Shown piece by piece: positions 59,422 to 64,000 of a stretch of DNA of 64,000 nt. The stretch is from NCBI GenBank assembly GCA_036365455.1, contig JAWQUS010000030.1:3720001-3784000 (forward strand). Direction: 5' to 3'. The position numbers and the translations under genes were made by a program. Position 1 is the first letter of the stretch, and each line of letters starts with the position of its first letter. The stretch comes from Macrosoma leucophasiata. Taxonomy: Eukaryota > Arthropoda > Insecta > Lepidoptera > Hedylidae. A model generated the notes under the pieces. That model searched no databases. It saw only the letters and a list, made by a program, of their open reading frames with translations, and was not told the DNA's origin.

Positions 59422-60101
59422 GTTACAGGCAGTGGCGGATTTACAAATTTGCCGCCGGTAGGCTATTATTTTTGCCGCCCCTATATTTTGATATGGTAAC
59501 TTTCAATCATATCAATTAGGTATATTTTCTATCAATAAAATTTCAACTTTATGTTTTATGCTTCATTATCCTGAAGTTGACCTGATCCTGAAGATGTAAG
59601 CAACTTTTTTTCTATGGTTAGAATCATTGGGAACTATGATATGTGCCTTGATAATTTTAACAGTAATTTTGTAAATAAAAAACGTAACTTCACGCCTGTA
59701 ATCCCAGAAGGGGTAGGCAGAGGTAAATGCATGCATTCAAGCATACATGCAAACACCCACGATTCGCCGGTTACGTTTTGTCCCATGTAACAGGTGGCGA
59801 GCCTGTTGACATCTCCGGGCACATTACCAAACTTTGAGGTACTGGGAAATTTCCAGAAAATGGAAAAATCCCAATAGAACCAGAGACAAAGGCTTTTTCA
59901 CCATTATCTCTGATAACCCCCTACCCGGGAATCGAACCCAGGACCTCAGCGTAGTAGTAGTGGCCTGCTACCACTAGGCTACCGAGGCAGTTTTGTAAAT
60001 AGAAATAAAAATATTATGAACTAATTCTGCAGCCCCTTAAAATTTGCCGCCCTAGGCTCCAGCCTACTCAGCCTGCTGGTAAATCCACCACTGGTTACAG
60101 G
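59422..60101. mobile_element. hAT MITE with 8-bp duplication, interrupted by SINE-A
   Basis: The element at 59430-60093 has ends CAGTGGCGGATTTACAAATT and, inverted, CAGTGGTGGATTTACCAGCA. It is flanked by the perfect duplication GTTACAGG (59422-59429 and 60094-60101). CAGTGGCGG ends and an 8-bp duplication identify a hAT element. Subterminal GCCGCC motifs recur on both sides (TTTGCCGCCGGTAGGC and TTTGCCGCCCTAGGC). Without the SINE it would be about 340 bp, so it is non-autonomous. Confidence 0.93.
59667..60001 (-). mobile_element. SINE-A, full length (reference copy), 11-bp target duplication
   Basis: SINE-A in sense starts ACTGCCTCGGTAGCCTAGTG (box A: TAGCCTAGTGG), has box B GGTTCGATTCCC, then a body with CATTTTCTGGAAATTTCC, GGTAATGTGCCCGGAGATG, ACGTAACCGGCGAATCG and CATGTATGCTTGAATGC, and ends GATTACAGGCGTGAAGTTAC. 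A and B boxes for RNA polymerase III plus 11-13-bp duplications identify a tRNA-derived SINE that relies on a LINE for movement. It has no poly(A) tail in this window, so the GAAGTTACG end may be what the partner LINE recognises. This copy (59678-59990) is flanked by TTTTGTAAATA at 59667-59677 and 59991-60001. Confidence 0.95.
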
Positions 60102-60120
60102 TTTATATACGTTACGAAGG

Positions 60121-60330
60121 TTTTTTTAATGCTACGAAGTAAACAAACAAGAGTGCAGTTCCCATGGATGTTAAGTAATGAGTGCAGCCTATAGATATCT
60201 ACACAAAAACCAGAGGTCAAAATGCAGATGCGTTGCCACCCCTGAAACCTTAGGTGTTATGTTTCTATGATAGTTCTACGCCTTCTGATGGTACGCTCTC
60301 GAGTCCTTACAGTGGAACTCTACCACCAGT
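60121..60330 (-). mobile_element. SINE-B, antisense, diverged
   Basis: GTTCCCATGGATGTTAAGTA, GAGTGCAGCCTATAGATATC, GATGCGTTGCCACCCCTGA and TGGAACTCTACCACCAGTAG. The middle GTTCCGG section is deleted. Confidence 0.75.
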
Positions 60331-60339
60331 AGTACACCA

Positions 60340-61260
60340 TTTAACAAGTTTACTTCAGCTTCTTATGATATTTCATTTAAAAAATAATATTTAAAATGTT
60401 AATTGTATATTTAGTATGTAAACAGTATGAACCGCCATATATCCCTGACACACAATAGAATAATATTAAAATACTAATGTGTGAAAAACTTTTGTTATAG
60501 TATAGGGGGACCCCATAACGGTCCAAACAAAGTTCCTATTCAAATTTCAGACGATTTGTAAGTAAAATAAGATCGTAGCGATCTTTTGAAAAATTTAAAG
60601 GACAGCGCTACGGGCGCGTCTCTAATAAAAAATAATAAACAAACCTTAGATTTGGTGGTGACACTCAACAGAACGCAAGGTATGTCTTATATCTTAATCA
60701 GACGAGTAAATCCAGAAATTCTCTCTTGGGCTACCTTCTTGAAGGTATCATTGATCAAATAATTAGACCTATAATGGATACAGGATATTTTCCTGTAAAT
60801 ATAACATAACATAAATAAAACCACGTAGGTACCATGCCGCAATCATTTTAAGCTCCATTTAACATACAAATTACTCCAAACGTCATTATCACTTCCTATA
60901 CTTATCCACACATGAACAACATCACAGCATTTCTACCCATAAATGCTAGAGCGTAAGACTTCTATTCCATTTTTTCTCCATGTGACGTATAAGTCTTATT
61001 GTGTTTTGAAATGATATCTGCATACAATAATACGGGAAGTCGCGTGCCGACGTTAGTGTCGATTAAATAATTGGCTAATTATGGCTCTTGTCAATTAATA
61101 CCACAATTTCTATCTTAAATCTTATCTCGCGCGCTATTTGTCACCTGGGAGAAACTTTTAGCTGGCGTGTCTTCGTGACAATTCATTATTATTACGAAAA
61201 AAAATGCGTTTGCTTTTTTCTTTGATCATGGTGATTTGAGTTTTAGCTGACTTCTCTTAC
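60340..61260. other. Intergenic stretch without recognised features
   Basis: I found AT-rich sequence with only short chance frames. A GC-richer patch at 60590-60625 (GACAGCGCTACGGGCGCGTC) has no partner. Confidence 0.4.
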
Positions 61261-61265
61261 CACTC

Positions 61266-61475
61266 AACTGCCTCTGTAGTCTAGTGGCAGCAAGACAATG
61301 CTACGCTGGAGTCCTTGGTTCGATTCCCTGGGTAGGGAGTTATCAAAGATGAATGTGTAAAATCCTTTACCTCTGGTTCTATAGGGATGTTTCAATTTTG
61401 TGAATGTTTCCCAGTAGGTATCTCGAAATTTGGTCATGTGCTCGGAGATGTCAAGAGGCTCACCGCCGGTTAGGT
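61266..61475 (+). mobile_element. SINE-A, 3'-truncated
   Basis: The head is intact (AACTGCCTCTGTAGTCTAGT, GGTTCGATTCCC) and the body continues to GAGGCTCACCGCCGGTTAGG, where it breaks off. The 3' end is missing, unlike normal 5' truncation, so later rearrangement is likely. A short piece of the fold-back arm (CAGTCTAAAGAAAACGAACG) follows. Confidence 0.75.
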
Positions 61476-61579
61476 ACATCGTATAATCACAGTCTAAAGA
61501 AAACGAACGTGTTATTTACCTATATACTGTGGTATAATCGTATAAATATATTATAATTGCGAAAGTTAGTATGTTTGTT

Positions 61580-61821
61580 TTTTTCTTAATGTAATGGAAG
61601 TGGCAAACAAGCATGCCGTTCACATTGATGTTAAGTGATGACTGTAGCTTATAGACGCCCACATAAAGACCAAGGTCAAAATGCAGATGCGTTACCACTC
61701 CTGAGGCCTAAGGTGTTATGCCTCTGTACCGGAAATTACAAGGCCATAAATTACCACCAGACCGAAACACGGTAGTGCTGAACACTACCATTTAGCGGAA
61801 AGTATTTAAGGTAATGCGGTG
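61580..61821 (-). mobile_element. SINE-B, antisense, lacking the 5' head
   Basis: The segment runs from TTTTTTTCTTAATGTAATGG through CACTCCTGAGGCCTAAGGTG to CCATTTAGCGGAAAGTATTT and GGTAATGCGGTG. It joins a Helitron-like piece directly at 61822. Confidence 0.82.
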
Positions 61822-61944
61822 TTTGTTTGTTCTTCCTTCACGCAAAATCTGAACCGATTTTTCATGAAATTTGGCATACACATTTTTACAGGTTACGCGA
61901 AAAGCAAACAACACGCGGGCGAAGCCGCGGGCAACAGCTACTAG
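61822..61944 (+). mobile_element. Helitron-like element, 5'-truncated
   Basis: TTTGTTCTTCCTTCACGCAA, ATTTTTCATGAAATTTGGCA and the 3' end GCGGGCGAAGCCGCGGGCAA ... CTACTAG match 23513-23751. The 5' TC end is replaced by SINE-B. Confidence 0.65.
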
Positions 61945-62299
61945 GCCATAAAAGCGAAATATAGCTATATATAGCTTGGTGCTCTTGTTAAAGTTTGCAA
62001 TAAGCACTCAATTGGATCGAACCCCTCCAACTACAATTATAATGTAAAGTAGTGTAACTAAGCCAAATAAATGATTCCACGGAAAGTGGTACACCGTGGG
62101 CGGGGCTTAAATTTGGTACAACGCAGACATGCTGTTGAGGTTTCTTTGCCGCTCGGCGAAATGACCTTGTCGCTACCAATCCAATGTCACCATTGTCTAT
62201 ATTGAAAGTGTGAGTGTTTGTTATTTTTGCGTAAAAGGAACCAAAATAGACGCAATTATTGTGCGATAGTTACTTAGTAGGTTATTTCTAGACATTAGG

Positions 62300-62560
62300 T
62301 ATTATTCGTAGCACTCCAAACCAAATTCTCATTATTCCTTGCCCTCCAAACCAAATTCGTATTATACGTAGCCCTCTTAACAAATTCTTATTATTCGTTA
62401 CCTTCCATCCAAATTCTTATTATTCGTAGCAACCGCTTCAACCAAATTCTTATAATTCGTAGTATTTTAAACAATTTTTTATTATTTGTAACGCTCCTTC
62501 CAAATTCTTATTATTCGTAGACCTCCAATCAAATTCTTATTATTCGTAGCCCACCAAATC
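62300..62560. repeat. Minisatellite, about 29-bp unit, nine units
   Basis: The unit consensus is CAAATTCTTATTATTCGTAG followed by a variable CCCTCCAA-like end. Units measure 29-33 bp. The ATTCTTATTATTCG core is conserved while the junction bases vary between units. It has no open frame and no obvious source element. Confidence 0.85.
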
Positions 62561-62909
62561 AAAAAAAAGATTAAGGTAGCTACAGAATTTTGTGTTCCTA
62601 CTGTGTCTCATCCGACATGCGCTTGGCTAATTTCGCTTCTATCATGTTAAAGTCACCTGATATGAAGCCCACACAGAAACACTAGATTATCCTTTCTTAT
62701 CCTTTATTTAAAACTATTTAGCTTAAGAATTGCAGTGTATTACATTACATACTTATACAAGTTAAGAAGCTAATTCCAACTATGTTGGACTTACCTAACT
62801 AATCTATATTTATAATAAAACTGTAGAAGTGTAAATTCTGTACATTAAAAATATTGAAAAAATAAATACCAGATCGATACCGAACACAAATATGTGATAA
62901 GAACATTTT

Positions 62910-62951
62910 TTGTCTGTCTGTCTGTCTATCTGCCTGTCTGTCTGTTTGTTC
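62910..62951. repeat. (TCTG)n microsatellite
   Basis: Interrupted TCTG units. Similar tracts are at 63308-63325 and 63693-63712. Confidence 0.85.
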
Positions 62952-63239
62952 AAGCATCACATAAAAACTACCCGTCCGATTACAATGAAACTTGGTACGA
63001 TTATACTTTAACCTTTGGCGCACAACACTGGGTACTTTTTATCCCGGAAAAATATCTGTTTGTCTGTGTGTTTGTGCACGCTTATTTCAGAAACGGCTTA
63101 TTCGATCTGGGTTTCACTAATACATTGTGGTAAGTTTTACTTAACATTTAGTGTTTGTTTCATGTGAATCGGTTCAGAAATAAAAAAGTTATGTCAATTT
63201 AAAGAATCGTATCGAATATTTTAAGCTATTCCGTATCTT

Positions 63240-63550
63240 AGTTCTATCTTTTAGGGGATTTCGTACCTATGAGGTAAAAACGAACCCTACGGATTATTAA
63301 TCCACCGCTGTCTGTCTGTCTGTCACCAGGTTGTATCTCATAAATAGTGATAGCTAGAAAGCTAACATTTTCACAAATTTTGTATTTCTGTTACCGCTAT
63401 AACGACAAAATTAATTACTAAAAATAAGAAAATGAGAATATTATTATGGCGTCCAAGGGGACATACAATTATCGTGTTTTTTTTCGTATATTTTTTTGCT
63501 CGATCATAAAAACGGTAGCAAGTAGACGCTTGAAATTTTCTAAGAATTTT
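63240..63550 (+). repeat. (TCTG)-containing dispersed repeat, long copy
   Basis: TTTTAGGGGATTTCGTACCT, ACGAACCCTACGG, GTCTGTCTGTCACCAGG and TTGTATCTCATAAATAGTGA resemble the family at 12375, here with a longer 3' extension. Confidence 0.5.
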
Positions 63551-63589
63551 TAGGTCTTATGTTGTACATTACTTTTCATAATAAATCTA

Positions 63590-63942
63590 TACAAATAAAT
63601 AAAATTGGAGTGTCTGTTTGTTATATTAAAATAACCGCTTTTTACTAAATGCATATGTTTGTATACACGGTACAACATTTTTTACAACTTTTGTCTGTCT
63701 GTCTGTCTGTTTGGCGGGGCTAATCTAATATAATGGGAACGGCTGGACCGATTTTGACGGGACTTTCACTGACAGATAGCTGATGTGATAAGGAGTAACT
63801 TAGGCTACTTTTATCTCCATACATACATTACATACATACATACATACATCCAAATAAGAAGAATTTGAGTGTTTCCGATTTTGACGGGACTTTCACTGGC
63901 AGATAGCTGATGTATTAAGGAGTAACCTAGACTACTTTTATA
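63590..63942 (+). repeat. Dispersed repeat with an internal direct duplication
   Basis: AAATTGGAGTGTCTGTTTG, ATAACCGCTTTTTACTAAAT and GTCTGTCTGTCTGTCTG are followed by two copies of a 67-bp segment (63748-63814 and 63875-63941) that starts CCGATTTTGACGGGACTTTC. A (CATA)n tract at 63821-63849 separates them. Confidence 0.65.
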
Positions 63943-64000
63943 CTAGCTGCGCCCACGACTTCGTCCGGGTTGATACTGAACAATCATATTTTTTCTCACG
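63943..64000 (-). mobile_element. Helitron-like 3' end, antisense, cut by window end
   Basis: ACTAGCTGCGCCCACGACTT then CGTCCGGG is the complement of the CGGACGAAGTCG...GCAGCTAG end. The rest lies beyond 64000. Confidence 0.55.

Noticed and set aside
62300..62560. Tandem 29-bp units considered as a CRISPR array
   Set aside because: The units abut without unique spacers of constant size, and the genome is animal.

Overview
This is 64 kb of AT-rich, repeat-saturated animal DNA, almost certainly from a moth or butterfly (Lepidoptera). The evidence is the repeats: dispersed elements ending in the lepidopteran 'GCGGGCGAAGCCGCGGGC...CTAG' and 'GCCGGGTCAGCTAG' signatures, a SINE resembling the Metulj type, a tRNA-headed SINE, mariner and hAT relics, and many fold-back MITEs. 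There are no operons, ribosome binding sites, CRISPR arrays or prokaryotic genes. Nearly all longer open frames are chance frames or lie inside repeats.

One protein-coding gene is well supported, on the minus strand. A 115-bp exon at 8657-8771, with good splice sites on both sides, carries a start codon and 35 codons that match the conserved N-terminus of the SH2D4A/SH2D4B family (SH2-domain adaptor proteins). About 44 kb upstream, at 52774-53060, there is a CpG-rich island. It contains an arthropod-type initiator (TCAGTT) and, about 200 bp later, a strong donor (GTG|GTAAGT). The simplest model is a promoter and non-coding first exon at 52774 to about 52983, a giant first intron across 8772-52773, and later coding exons, including the SH2 domain, beyond position 1. 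The exon is firm; its link to the island is inference.

Layout. 1-8656: probably intron 2 of the gene, with SINEs, a Helitron-like element, a 169-bp fold-back MITE, LINE tails and a GC-rich repeat (6955-7525). 8772-52773: intron 1, packed with SINE-A (tRNA-derived, 3' end GAAGTTACG), SINE-B (Metulj-like), a third SINE with an internal 76-nt tRNA-like domain, hAT MITEs with 8-bp target duplications, two non-LTR retrotransposon C-terminal remnants, a mariner relic and several perfect hairpins. 53061-64000: upstream flank with no recognised gene, a hAT MITE split by a SINE-A (59422-60101), a 29-bp minisatellite (62300-62560) and TCTG-rich repeats.

I find no new multi-gene system. The best structural observations are the nested and inverted transposon insertions whose target-site duplications can be read directly, including a composite inverted SINE at 35820-36159 inside one duplication. 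Short or degraded repeat calls rest on my own copy-to-copy comparison within the window, so their edges are approximate.
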